64,000 bases of DNA from Chamaecrista fasciculata. Lineage: Eukaryota; Streptophyta; Magnoliopsida; Fabales; Fabaceae. Position 1 is the stretch's first letter. The number at the start of each line of letters is the position of its first letter. The translations under genes and the position numbers were made by a program. This document shows, in pieces, positions 34,201-46,463 of the stretch. The notes below the pieces were generated by a model that worked only from the letters and a program-made list of their open reading frames with translations, was not told where the DNA came from and searched no databases. The stretch spans positions 69,569 through 133,568 of the forward strand of contig QANZ01052375.1 of the NCBI GenBank assembly GCA_003254925.1. Reading direction: 5' to 3'.

Positions 34201-37200
34201 ATAGAGTTTTAGCCGACCCTACCTAATAGGAAAAGACTTTGGTTGTTGTTGTTGTTGACCTTAACTCGATAGAGAAAGAGCTCGTCAAGAATAATTAGTA
34301 GCTTTGATTTCGTTACATTTGAACTTGAAATGAGTTAGATATGACTAACTTCATAAAAGTAACAACCCATTTACAGTCATTCATTTGTCGACGACTTCAA
34401 TTGGGTAAAGAAAAAACTCATTAAGAGTAACTAATAACTTTTATTTCATCTCATTCAAACTTGAAACAAGATAGATATGACCTTATATTCAGTAATTAGA
34501 TATTAGTGGTGGAACCTATTAGGAAACACCAGGGACCAAAACAAAATTGTTGAGAAACACTAGAGACTAGACGGAACAAAACAAAATATTAGAGACTAAA
34601 ACAGAATTCGAGATAAATATTAGAGACCAAAATGAAGTTTTGACCTTTATAAATATGATAGGTACCCTTAATTATATTTATTTTATATATAATATAACAA
34701 ATATCTGAAATATGTAATTCAGTAATAGAAGCATTTATTTGTATTTAAAAATAAATAAATTTATAACTTCTCGCCCAAAATAGATAATATTAAATAAGAA
34801 TTTTACAAAGGTAATTTTAATCAATTATATTTAAGATAAAAACATAAAATTATCTAAATCGCTGTCTAATTTTTCAAAAATGAAAAGGAGGAGAATGCAA
34901 AGTTCTTGTCCATTATCAAAATTGTAATTTAGCCAAACTTTCAGTTTACTATGCTAATAAAGTCCATTGATTGAGAGAACCTTTATGGGATCACTTGTGT
35001 TTCATATCCATTAATTAGCAAGTTTGAAAATAAATTAAGTTTAACGCATGGATTAAGAGAATCTTGATGGGCTTACTTGTGTTTCATATCCATTAGCAAG
35101 TTTAATAATAAATTCATGTGCGTTTGCAGCCTTGGCTGCATCTTCAACTTCTTCCATGGAAGCTGCTTCCTTGCCCAGCAGAATATTTTCCTTAATGGAT
35201 GTTGCAAAGAGAATAGGCTCTTGATTCACCAATCCCATCTGTGACCTTAACCACTTGGGTTGAAGTTTCTTTATGTCATGACCATCAAGCAATATCTTCC
35301 CACTTGCAGGATCATAAAACCTCTCAATCAAAGAGATTATGGTAGATTTTCCAGAACCACTCTCTCCAACAAGACCTACTCTTTTTCCTGCTCTCAGTTT
35401 CAGATTGAAGTCTATGAGAACTGGGGTTTCTGGTCTTGATGGGTAGCTGAAGACTACATCTTTGAATGTGATCTCTCCTCTAACATTCTTCAACATCTTC
35501 CCCTTTGCATTTCCAGAGTTTATTGCAGGCACTCGATCGATCATCTCATTAATTCGAGTAGCTGATGCTCTTGACTCTGCTAAGGAAGCAAGACTTGGGA
35601 GTGCACTCACCAGAGATCTGAAAGAAAGTAAAATGCTATTTTCTGGTAAAAGAAAAAAGAGCCAAACTGTGTTTTACTTTTTGCAGGAAAGAAAGAATGT
35701 ATCAAGAAAGTGATACTCACAGTCCTCCCCAGATGATACAGATTTCAGCGCTAAATACATTTCCACCACTTTCTCCTTTGTGTGTGACCAAAACACTGCC
35801 AACCCACAGTTGGAAAGCCCAAGTTGCATATATCATGCCAGAGCTTCCAATCACCAAACCTTTGGTTAAGCCCAGCTTTATCCCAAGCTTCATGCTTTTT
35901 TCAAGGGCAGACCCAAACCTCTTTAGTGTGTGTTTCTCACCCACGAATGAATACACGATCCGAATTGATGAGACTGCTTGTTCTGCTATGCTTCCAGCAA
36001 TCCCATAAGCCATCTTCATCTTCTGCGCCCTCTCTTTCATTTTTTTCCCTAATATGATTGCTGGAATGATCATTATGATTGAGAATGGAAAGGTATAAAC
36101 AGCTAGTCTCCAAGAGAGGTTTAGAGCCACAATGAAGCTAGAGAAAAATGCTGAGAGGTGGACCAAACATGTGGGTACCTACAGAAAACAAGCACAAATG
36201 GATGGTTTAAGTTTCAAGTAAAGGCTAAACAAACAAAAATGGCATTTTGAATGTTGAAAAATGAAAACCTTTTCAGACAAGGTGTCTTGGATAGTTTGAG
36301 CATCAGAGGATATGGTGGAAATAACTTGGAAGGTGGTGGAAGATTCAGTTTGGTTGTCGAAGAAACCTGCTTCTTGCCTCAGCACTGATCTCAGATATGC
36401 AATTCTCATGCGAGAAGTTTGTCTCTCTGCAGTTCTTGTCCAACATACTCCTTCTGCAGTTATGGTAAAGAACCAAATATTAACCATTCACTGTGTAAAT
36501 TACTAGAGACTAAAGAGTAACTGTAGGGGTTAAAGTGTGAGTATTGGAAAACTGAAAGTGAAAAGACTATATGAAAATTGGAATTTTTTATCTTAGCAAA
36601 GGAAATTTGAGAAATTTTGAAATTTTGAAAAATTTTGAAATACAATTCTTGTTCAGAAAACCAGGACAGACATATAAACATTAATACTAATGTAAAGTAC
36701 TAGAGTAACACTTTTCTAGTGATAACTCAGGTCACAGTGATGGTTTGCGACACAATTGATTCAACAGAGATAAAATCATATAATTTTTGTGCAGGTATAA
36801 TATTTATTGAAGTCTGTAAACAGAGAAACAAGAGCTGAGGGAGCAGAATTTGGAGCAACACTTACCTACAAAAGAAAATAAGGCCACTCCAATAGCAATA
36901 TAGATCAGAATGAGAGTATACTGACACAATGATGAAACACTCATAAGTTTGTTGTCAGGTATGGAAAAATCAATTGAAATTCCAGAAAATAGAAAGGGCA
37001 AAGAGTGCCCATTACTGCATGGCATTGCATGAATATACCTTATCCACAGTGTGGTTGAAATTATCATCGTGAGAACCAGATGATTGTCCTGCATAATCAT
37101 TTATCAAACTTCCAAGAACAAGCATGGTGATAGGAGTTTGCAGGCCATCTCCAATGCAACCCAATGTCCCAAACAGTAAAAGTAACATGTCAACCCCATC

Positions 37201-37233
37201 TGCATAACGAAAGAATCCATCTTTTTTCGCCAT
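31248..37233 (-). CDS. ABC transporter B family member (ABCB8/ABCB15-like full transporter)
   Basis: Seven exons on the minus strand: 37039-37233, 36866-36920, 36269-36453, 35721-36178, 35077-35617, 31716-33649 and 31248-31617. All phases join to 1245 aa, normal for a full ABCB. The layout is TMD1-NBD1-TMD2-NBD2. NBD1 has Walker A GESGSGKS near 382, signature LSGGQ near 486 and Walker B ILLLDE near 506. NBD2 has Walker A GQSGSGKS near 1036 and LSGGQ near 1140, then [12 protein letters not shown]. The ATG chosen at 37233 ([15 protein letters not shown]) matches the short N-terminus of this subgroup. ABCB exporters move auxin or other small organic molecules across the plasma membrane using ATP; the substrate is unknown. 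The 1.4 kb intron at 33650-35076 holds an old repeat. Confidence 0.93.
33860..34640. repeat. Old dispersed repeat in an ABCB intron
   Basis: GAAGTTGGTCATAT, AGTAACTAATAACTTT and AATTTGACTCC-like phrases are shared with 240-960 and 20140-20620. At the far end (34500-34640) there is a short series of AACACTAGAGAC / CAAAACAAAAT units. The copies are diverged, with no boundaries recognised. Confidence 0.4.
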
Positions 37234-37301
37234 ATCTACAACAATCTGGGCAGAATTAGCACCTGCATAGGTAATCCTCAAGGGGATGAAGAAGGCCTAG
37301 T

Positions 37302-37313
37302 TATAAATTTATA
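37302..37313 (-). promoter_or_regulatory. Putative TATA element of the ABCB gene
   Basis: The palindromic AT stretch TATAAATTTATA lies about 70 bp upstream of the ABCB ATG on the minus strand. Its position fits a core promoter; in AT-rich DNA this is moderate evidence only. Confidence 0.45.
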
Positions 37314-37319
37314 ATTGAG

Positions 37320-38250
37320 AACATTGTTCCTTGTTTTCATGGTCAAGTTTAGAAGATACTCTTTTGGCCGGCATTTGTATGCTAATCATATGGACTCTTC
37401 AATTGCTGTCACTATACCAAGTGATGATGATATTTACTGTGTGATCAAGTCGTTAATTTTTTTTTTCTGCTTGGAATTTTGGTCGAAAAGGATTCGGAAG
37501 ATGTCCTTAAATGCTGTACCCAAAGGCAGAATGACAGGCAATGCAAAGCCAGCTGGCATATTGAGTAACAGGTAATGAAACTTTGCCAAACTGAGTCTTA
37601 ATCTTTGTAAAATAAACTCTCAATTTATTCTCTAAATTATAATTATTTGAGCACTGTTAGTTTAGTACTTGAATTTTGAAATGATTAATCAAGTTTTTGA
37701 AAATTCACGATTTGTTCTAATGTAATCTTTCTAGAGACTGAGTTGTATAGTGTTAAGGTGTTCATAAAAAGACTAATTTACAACAACACCTATATATTCT
37801 AGGTAATAAAATGTTAGTTTATTCAATTTGTGTAAGAATTGATTGGGTCGGTGTCAATTTTTGTCTGTGATGTATGGTTGGAAGGTGATAGCAATTGTCA
37901 TAGAATTAACAGCATGATATATTTATATTTTTGTAATACAGATTCACATTTTGATAGCTAAGTAATTTTTGTTTAAAATTTTAAATAATGATTTGATTAT
38001 AAATTAAAATTGACTGATGTGTAAGAAAATATTGATCAAGACATTAGGGATACTGATGATTAGGGTTTTGATGGAAATGGATTCTCTATAGTTCATTTCT
38101 CTACAAAATCATGATTGAAAATCAGAAAGTAGCTGCGATCAAAGCTAAAATATTTCGTTCCCTTATCCGTTCTTGTAATTTTAAATACTCTTCATTTCTA
38201 TCACTGATTTGCATAGTAGGGATATTTTGATCTCCAAGGGAATCCAAGTA
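37320..38250. other. Intergenic upstream of the ABCB gene
   Basis: Distal ABCB promoter region, with no gene supported. The 86 aa frame at 37315-37575 has no recognisable domain. Confidence 0.4.
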
Positions 38251-38255
38251 TATAT

Positions 38256-38256
38256 A

Positions 38257-38304
<48 letters not shown>
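38256..38304 (+). repeat. (AAT)n microsatellite
   Basis: About 16 uninterrupted AAT units. It faces a complementary ATT array about 275 bp downstream (38578-38624), so the two can pair as a stem. Confidence 0.9.
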
Positions 38305-38305
<1 letters not shown>

Positions 38306-38577
38306 TAAAGAAATATGGTAATGAACTAACGATAATTATTTGTGACTTTGGAAGCATGCTTATGGCGTTTGGGTTGATCCTTGGAAAGCAGACTCGAGAA
38401 CAAGAGAAGAGAAGGAAGCATAAATCAGAGGTAGCTGGCAAATTATGGAATGACCTAATTCTGACATTTATAAGAATCAACTCTCTTTGTCATTTATGCT
38501 TGGAAGACAACACCAACTATCATGTAATTAAAGGCTTAGGCGTTGGATTATATAAGTCTCAAACTCTGAATGGTTAC

Positions 38578-38623
<46 letters not shown>

Positions 38624-38624
38624 G
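38578..38624 (+). repeat. (ATT)n microsatellite
   Basis: About 15-16 uninterrupted TAT units, complementary to the AAT array at 38256-38304. It ends immediately beside the target site of the solo LTR (TSD at 38628-38632). Confidence 0.9.
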
Positions 38625-40233
38625 TAGATAGATGATGGAGATTTTACCTAGGGTCAATCATTTTATATATATATATATGTTTGAACATATTATTTTAATT
38701 AATTTATAAATGATAAATTACGTCGTTATCATATTATTAGCATGTTTACCGTGATAACAGTCCTCGATTAATTATGTGATAATTAGTCTAAACTGTCCCT
38801 GGTCGATCATTCTCGTGGGAACGTGAATGAACCAAGACCAGCATGACCTCGGTGTATAGAGATACACGCATGTGATGCTTCTCGAGAGTCATGGTGCAAT
38901 TATGTAATGGGTTACAAATTGCTGGACCGACCCGGAGAGTCTTACATGGGTTTAATCATAAGCTAGTCTCTCCTGTACACCTGTCACGATGCCCTTAGAC
39001 CTGAGGTCTTGACTATTCCGGCGTTTTAGATGTCAAACTTTGGCCTAGTCCAACGTTGCCCGTAACAGGGTAGCCATACAGGCTAGGTACGGGTTTGGTT
39101 GTTTGCCATGCTGAGGAATGTGGTTGACCAAGAAGGAATTTTGTCCCTCATTGAGATGAGAGATATTTAACTGGGCCCCTCGATGAGTCTGTCCAAGGAA
39201 TGTGTGGCCACACAGGGAAATGGGACAGACTCAAGGAATCGAGAAAGTTGTGGTTTGGAATAAGGATGATTTTCTCATGCCTTATCCATGACCTAAATAT
39301 CGTGTGACAATAGGGATTATGACAAGGTGGTACTAAGGTTAAATCGGTTTTGTTAAAATGATAACTCACGCGTTTTGGGTAGTCGTGATGGCTTGCTAGA
39401 GTCCGCTCTCGACTTGTGAGTCATAGAGATGGCTTGCTGCCAACTTCACGTGAGGTCTGCTGGGTCACACACGAGCAGGATCAAGACACCGTAATGGGAC
39501 ACGAATTAGGGTTAATTCGTGAGTCACTTTAGTGACACAACTTAAGACAAAGTTGAATGTCTTAGGACATGAAGTCTTGTCTTAAATAATTTAATCTACG
39601 TTTATGATATTTAAATTTGTTAGACAAGTTTAAATATATTAATTGTTAAATAGTTAATTTGATTAATCTATTTACAATTAAATTCTTGTTTAAAATATTA
39701 GGGAATAATAAATTAAATAAGCTTCCTAAAAGTTAGGGGATTATTGATTTATTAAATTCTCCAATATTAGGAAAACAAGGCTTGAGGGTGGCGCCTCATA
39801 TTTATTGTTTTTAATTAATGAAAATGTTTTGTTAATTAGAATCAAGGTTTGAATTTGAATTTAAGATTTGATTTTGATTTTAAGATTCAAATTTTGAATT
39901 AAGATAATATTTTAATTCAATATTGTTAGGGAATTAATAAGTTGGTTATGACTTCTTAAGAGTTAGGGTTGTTATTTTGATTTATTAAATTCCTTAAAAA
40001 TAAGGAGGGAGATGGCGCATTCTTGTGGGGCCAAGAGCAAGATTTGATCTTGCATTTTGAATCTCAAGATTGCATTTTGAATTCAAATTAAGATATTAAT
40101 GTAATATTTTAATTAAGAATTCAAGTCCTAAATTATAATATTAATGTAATCTTATAATTTTATAATTTGATAATTCACTAATTTAGGGATTCCCTAATTA
40201 TAATTATCAATTCCCTAATTTCAAGAGTAACTC

Positions 40234-40241
40234 TATAAATA
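40234..40241 (+). promoter_or_regulatory. LTR promoter TATA box
   Basis: TATAAATA lies inside the solo LTR, followed about 25-30 bp later by the start of a GA-rich leader. It could still drive readthrough of flanking DNA. Confidence 0.55.
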
Positions 40242-40366
40242 CTAAAAGGGGGCCAAGTCGAATTCACTCATTCATTTTCAAGGAGAGAGAAAATTTCGCC
40301 TAGCTAACCCTAGTGTGAAGAGAGAGAGAATTTCGACTTTCCCTAAGCAAGTGAGAAAGTCGACCT

Positions 40367-40390
40367 AACCCTAAAAAGGTTTAGGGTTTT
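40367..40390. promoter_or_regulatory. Inverted telo-box pair in the LTR leader
   Basis: AACCCTAA is followed within a few bases by TTTAGGGTTT, forming a short palindrome of two plant telo-boxes; another AACCCTA is at about 40306. Telo-boxes bind TRB-type factors in plants and mark 5' leaders of growth genes. The role here is inferred. Confidence 0.5.
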
Positions 40391-40979
40391 GGAGATTAGT
40401 CTTGTTTGTGTGAGTTGTGCGCCACTTTTTCTTGGAGTTCAAGAATTGTTCTTGAACATTCAAGAACCGTAGATTGGGTTCCCTGATTCTCTTGGAGAAG
40501 AGAAGGAGGCTAGCACCTGGGTGTCTGCCAAACTGCTCGTGTGGATCATCGGCAGAGGAAGGACACGTTCCAGTAGACTTCTTGGATTCGCAAGTTGAAA
40601 GCTACCGTTTGATTTTTAGGTATACCTCTTCTCTTACTAGAATAAATGCAATTAGTGGATCCTAGAAGGGAATTATAGAGTATATGCGATTTTAAAGTTT
40701 TTTTTTGTTTTTTTTCTGTTGCGCTCGCTCTATAATTCTCCAACAATAGATAACTTTTTATAAAGTTCAAAAATAAAAAAAATTTATTTGTCTCTTCATA
40801 AATATTAGCTTTTTTTTATTATTTCTTAATAAAACGAACTTGTTAGTAAAATAAAAATACAGCGATTCTCTCTGTGCTCTCTCTCCCTCACATTCTTTTG
40901 CAGCGTCGTCATCGGGTTGCCATCCTTCCAACGGTGGTAGCCCCCCTTTATTTTTCTGCACAGCAGTGGTAGCCCCTCC

Positions 40980-41565
40980 GTCTAGGTAGTGTTGAAAATT
41001 TTTCCCCTGTGAGGGTCCCTCTCTCTCTCTCTCTCTTTATGAGAGTGTTAATTAATTTCTAAGGTTTTGTAGCAGCGGTGTTCTGAATCAGGGCTCCCAC
41101 GACGTCTATCTGATCTGGCTTTCTTTGCGGCGGCGACTCTGGACTAGGCATTCCACGACGTCGTTTCTTGTTTTGATTTTACGACGGCGTTTTATCAAAT
41201 AATTATTGTTGCTTTGAGTCTGATTATGTCTTGTTTTAGAGTAGACACTGAGGTTACCTGCTGTCTTGATTGGAAGTGTTTGTCTATTTTGGATGACATT
41301 ATTTATGTTTCCAGTTCTTTTGGTGGTTGTAGCTTTAGTTAGATCCTTAGATCCGCTAACTTGGCAGCTGATTGTCTTGCTAGATTGTCTGACACGAGGA
41401 TGGGTCCTCTTGGATGAGTTGCAAACCCCCCACCTTCGTTAGTTAATACTCTGTCTAGTGATGCTTATGATAGGGAGAGGTTGGCTAATTTTGTTTTCAT
41501 TTGTATTATGCTTGGCTTTGCGTTGCTAATTATGTTTGAGGAAAATAAATAAATAAATAAACATT
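40980..41565 (+). mobile_element. Deleted LINE derivative, RNase H tail (copy 2)
   Basis: A CT-rich leader (TCTCTCTCTCTCTCTTTATG) joins directly to the RNase H end of a non-LTR element. One frame reads SANLAADCLARLSDTRMGP and ends IMFEENK before AATAAATAAATAAATAA. Stops interrupt it. It matches 4868-5520 on the opposite strand over most of its length, including the junction between leader and RNase H. The upstream limit may extend to about 40860. Confidence 0.65.
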
Positions 41566-41856
41566 AGCTATTCTTACAAATCAATTTTTCATCAATTTTT
41601 CTTTCAACATATTCTCTCACAATTTTTTTATAAGAAATATCAATCTTTATTTAATTTTTAATTTAAATTAATGGCATAACAATGTTAATTGAGTATATAA
41701 CATATTAGTTGACACAAACACATTATTTTTATAAATATTAGCCACTATAAGCAGTTTTATATAGTTTTACTAATTTACATGAAATATTTAAATTTTTCAC
41801 AAATTAATTGTGTTAATAAGAATAAAATTTGCTACAATGTCATCTTAAATATTAAA

Positions 41857-43227
41857 GGCCAAAATGCAGAGACACCCCTTGAGTTTTAGGTTGAGTGCAC
41901 ATAATACCCCTGAGTTTTCAATCTGTGCAAATAGGACCCTTGAGTTTTCAATTACGTGCAAATAACACCCTTATGTTAAATTTAGGCCAAATTAGTGAGG
42001 GTATAATAGTAATGTCATAAAAAATATAGGCTAAAGTCCTATTTTGGTCCCTCAAGTTTGTTCAAAGTTTCGTTTTGGTCCCTCAAGTTTCTAAAAAGTT
42101 CTACCGTTAGTCTCTTTTTAATTTCCATCCAATTTTTCTGTTAAATAAAAGAAAAAATTGGTTGACATTACCCAAAAAGTTTTATTTTTTTGAATTAAGG
42201 TCATTTCTTTTTATAATAGGACTAAAGTGTAAGAAAAAATGAATAAGCTAGTATTTGAAACAATTTTGCACCAAAAAAAACCCTCTTCTTCTCCTTCTTC
42301 AACGCAAATTTGGAAATTTGGAAATTCAATTTCTGTTTGCTCCTCCCTCTCACGAATTGTTCTCACCCTGTCGAGAAGAGAAAAATTCAAAACCCGTGAA
42401 CTTACTCACTCACTCGCAAAATTACAAATGCTACTCTCTTTCTCTCTCTAAAAACGCCGCCGCCGACGGCAAAGGATCCACCAAGACGACAACTGCCACC
42501 GCCGCCGCCTCTGGTCGCCGGATTTCAACCAGGACGGTGCTGCCGGTGCTGCTGCTGCTCGGGATCGTCTCGCCGTTTCCCTTCGTGAGGTTTGCGATTT
42601 TGGTTCCCTTTGTGATTTCTGCGATTCGTTGATAGAGAAAAAAGGGGGAAAATCAAGTAAAGTGAAACCGTATTCTAACCGATAGTCCATCGACGAAGAC
42701 CGCGAGCTTCTACTTCCGCCGGCGTTGTCGGTGCCGTCGTCAGAGCCGGCGGCAGTGAAGGAAGAAGAAGATTGGTGCGTTGAAGAAGGAGTAGAAGAGG
42801 GTTATTTTTTGGGGAAAATTGTTTCAAATACTAGTTTATTTATTTTTTATTACACTTTAATCCTATTATAAAAAGAAATGACTTTAATTAAAAAAATAAA
42901 ACTTTTTGGGTAATGTAAACCAAATTTTTTCTTTTATTTAATAGACAAATTGGCTCGAAAATAAAAAAGAGACTAACAATAGAACTTTTTAGAAACTTGA
43001 GGGACCAAAACGGAACTTTGAGCAAATTTGAGGGACCACAATAGGACTTTGGCCTATATTTTTTTATGAAATTACTATTATACCCTCACTAATTTGGCCT
43101 AAATTTACCATAAGGGTGTTGTTTGCACGTAATTGAAAACTCAGGGGTCTTATTTGCACAAATTGAAAACTCAGGGGTGTTATGTGCACCCAACCTAAAA
43201 CTCAGGGAGTGTCTTTGCATTTTGGCC
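41857..43227. mobile_element. Long nested palindrome with GC-rich cargo, copy 3 (1.37 kb)
   Basis: The outer ends GGCCAAAATGCAGAGACACC and complement are inverted. The inner ends GGCTAAAGTCCTATTTTGG (42029) and ...ATAGGACTTTGGCC (43054) are also inverted. The DNA between the two layers is inverted as well (AAAAATATA against TATATTTTT), so the inner part did not arrive by a simple duplication-forming insertion. Arms run to about 42260 and from about 42800. The core is about 42280-42790. The inner arms match those inside 8364-10333. No outer target duplication was found. Confidence 0.7.
42280..42790. other. GC-rich core of palindrome 3 (gene-like, unidentified)
   Basis: It is rich in GCCGCC/GGCGGC and CTTCTCC and differs from the cores at 9255-9740 and 22510-23060. 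It is open in several frames (42239-42632 plus, 42448-42690 minus) without any recognisable domain. The plus frame at 42239 starts in the arm with MNKLVFETIL, close to MNKLKFKIIL at 9211. Confidence 0.35.
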
Positions 43228-43299
43228 TTAATTATATATTATAATTTTACATGTTTATTCTGATGCAATAATAGGTTTAAATGAGCCAAAGACCCAAAC

Positions 43300-43800
43300 A
43301 AACAAGTGGAGGAAGGTTCGGTACGAAGCGGAATCAAGTTGAGAGCGAAACAGAGACAAAACACCACTTTTATAGCATTCGTCGTTGGTTCGCGCTTCTT
43401 ACCTTGCCAGCGAGCCAACGACCAAATTTACAGTAGCCTTCGCTGTTGGCCTGTCGCTTTTTGCCTTGCTGGCGAGCGAACGACTAAAATCGTGTTTTTC
43501 ATGTTATCTTCGTATTTTCACTTGTCAAACCCGATTTCCACTCAAATAGCCCAAAATCAAACCCTAGGGACCCGAAATTTAGTGTCTAAGCTGAACCAAA
43601 TCAGTTTCTAACCTTATATCCATATAAAACCCTCATTCTCATATCATTCTCATCTCACCTTACCTCCAACTCGTCCTCTTCTTCTCCACACAGCGCCTCC
43701 ACAATTCTCCTCCACCTCCATGGTCGATTCTGATGAGGGAAGGAGTCTCTCCGACATTCTTCCACTAATGGCCGGCTAGGAACCTTGCTTGGAGGACAGA
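43300..43800 (+). other. Promoter-like segment of unknown origin
   Basis: This stretch is richer in GC than its surroundings. Two imperfect direct repeats about 61 bp apart (GTTGGTTCGCGCTTCTTACC at 43384 and GTTGGCCTGTCGCTTTTTGCC at 43444) each end in GCGAGC(C/G)AACGAC. TATAAAA at 43623-43629 is followed by a pyrimidine-rich leader and a 19-codon frame at 43720-43779 (MVDSDEGRSLSDILPLMAG). It could be part of an LTR or the head of a broken gene. Confidence 0.35.
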
Positions 43801-45553
43801 TGATGAGGCTAGAGCACCGGGTTTCGTTGTTTAGGGAGTTTTTCTACTTTCTCTTCTTTTTACTTAGGATTATTGTAATGTTGTTTAACATTGTATGGAT
43901 TTTCTAATGTAGATTGAGATTTGGGTTTAATTTCTTGAGCTTGAATTACATCGTATTACACTTTGACTCATTAATATGATACTCTTCGTTGTTAAGTTGT
44001 ATCGTGTTTGTAATGATTGCGTGATAATCTTAATTAGTTGATAATTGTTTGATTGTCAATTGAACTTTCTAGAATATTACTAAATTGATTGTGGATTAGT
44101 TAATTAGGGTTGACTAGTTACTTGTTTAAGAGCTAATTGATTGGGTTAATTAATCTTTTCTATGAGTTTTCATGGCAACGTCAATTTGGTCCCTGAATAT
44201 GAATCCCCTATATCATTTGTGATGCAATGACAGTTTAGTCATCTGATAACTCCAAGTATTTTTCCATTTTTGATCCACCTTTATAGTTTTATCTCATATT
44301 CAGTTTAGTCCATTATTCATAGTTTTGCTTTAGTTCTTGAACGTAACAAATACACTTTTACCAACATTAATTTCTTAGTTTGTTTATAGTTTTTATAGCC
44401 AAATCAATCATTTCTTGTGCCTTGAATCGCTCGTACTCCACATACGAGAGTCCTCAAAGAGAATACAACCTGACAAATATCATTATACTACATATTAGCT
44501 GGTCTTTTTGGTGCGTTTTATAACAAGCGCAATCAGTAAGACACCATATAAGATTTTAAGCTCTTTAACTTCAACAACCAACTTTTAAGGTGTGGTTATC
44601 CTAGAGACTTATATTCATATCAATTGATATTTTCATTGAGAGCCAATCCACGGAGGGAGCGACCTATAAGCTGGATTAATTAAGGTACGTAATCCTATCA
44701 TAATATATACTTTGAAGTAACATTAGGTTAAATTTTGCATATATATATCCTTTAGCATCCTTATTCCTAAGTTATTTTCCCTTTAATTTATTATCATCAC
44801 ATTTTAATTCTCACTATATTAGAAAATTATCACTTTTACACAATTTTTCATTTCCTCTCCCCCCCACCCCCACCAAAAGTACATCATAAATATAATAATG
44901 GGGAGTGGTTGCTTAGTTATGTCCAACTGCTAATTGCGAAACACAAGTGCTTTGTTGATTGATTATGGATTAATTAATTATTTGTATAATTCACAGTACT
45001 TATATATGTGTATATATATATATATATATAATTATATATGCATAGCTAAGCTAGGTGGTACGTGTAGTAGTTGGATATTAACTTCATAATTATTAGAGGA
45101 TCGGATTAATTCAATTTCCATTTTAGAACAGATGACAGTGAAACCAAAAGAGAAAGAAAAATAAAGGTTTGTTAGTGATTGGATGTGTGAGGTAATTAAG
45201 GCGTGTGTCGGCTAATTTTGTTGCTTCTGCTAATCTGGCTTATTACACCCCCTTCATGATCACCATCCATAACAAAATATCTATGACATCAATCTGCACA
45301 TATATGTATGGAAATCCATTATATATATGTGTGTGCGCGCGCTTTCAATATGTCATCATCCAGATTATTAAGAATAATATTAATTAATTAATTAAGTTCT
45401 TTTTTTATGACCTCATTAATTAGTTCTCATCTGTTAATTGAGCTATATTATTTCATATTTCATATATATAAAATTTTCAAAGGGATTATTAATGCGAGGA
45501 TGCATGGAGATCCACACTGATCCGGAAGGTACGATCCATGCATGCTTCATATG

Positions 45554-45592
<39 letters not shown>

Positions 45593-46010
45593 TTCTGGGC
45601 GGTGAGCAACTGTACGTAGATTCGCCCATAGAAATATTGAGGAGAAGTAGCACAAAGCAAGCAGTACATAAATGATATATAGTACCTATAATCTATGCAC
45701 ATAATTATATGCATTTCGTGATTCAAATCTGAGTCACATCTACGTGCTCAAGTGCAGACCAGATGCGAAATTTCGGGGAAGAAGATGCTGCGTGCTATCT
45801 ATTCAAAGAAAATGCCTTCTTTTGTAACAAAAGGTGTTACTAATACTGGAAATGTATTGTTTTCAATTATATGTATATAATATGAAATCAGGTGTGAGTT
45901 TTCACTTTTCATATATCATCTATATATATATATATGGATAAAGCTGCTAGCCAACTATTTTTGAAAGAAAGACTTTATCACTCCCCACGAGGTCATATAT
46001 ATGTGTGCAT

Positions 46011-46047
<37 letters not shown>

Positions 46048-46377
46048 AATTTAATCTGATATATTAATTATATACATTGTTTTAATTACCAATGCTATAG
46101 CTAGCTGTTTTTGCAGTGTATATATATTTTTAGTTTACTTTTTTACAGCCAAATGTTAATTTCATGATATATAAACATGCATTAACTGTACATGTGTATA
46201 AATATAATTCAGGAATCATATAAGTATGACAGATCATCAGTACTGTAATAATCTAGCAATCGATCTGCATTTCTTTAAGAGAATATAGGTCGTCTTCATA
46301 TTCAATGTTCATTTATAGCCACTTGATTTTCGATTGCGTATAGTTACGTGAATATTTTCCTGGTTAATATAATTATG

Positions 46378-46463
<86 letters not shown>

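Larger units (their letters stand above)
38633..40745 (+). mobile_element. Solo LTR, 2.1 kb
   Basis: It starts TGATGGAGA and ends TCTCCAACA (inverted TG...CA termini) and is flanked by the 5-bp duplication ATAGA at 38628-38632 and 40746-40750. There is no internal coding region, primer-binding site or second LTR, so it is a recombined solo LTR. A TATAAATA promoter lies at 40234-40241, followed by a GAGAGAGA-rich leader, and AATAAA is at 40641-40646, so the LTR reads on the plus strand. It was probably a long-LTR retrotransposon; Copia or Gypsy is not decided. Confidence 0.85.

Noticed and set aside
38209-38631. 140 aa frame with poly-Asn and poly-Tyr
   Set aside because: It is translation of the two trinucleotide microsatellites.
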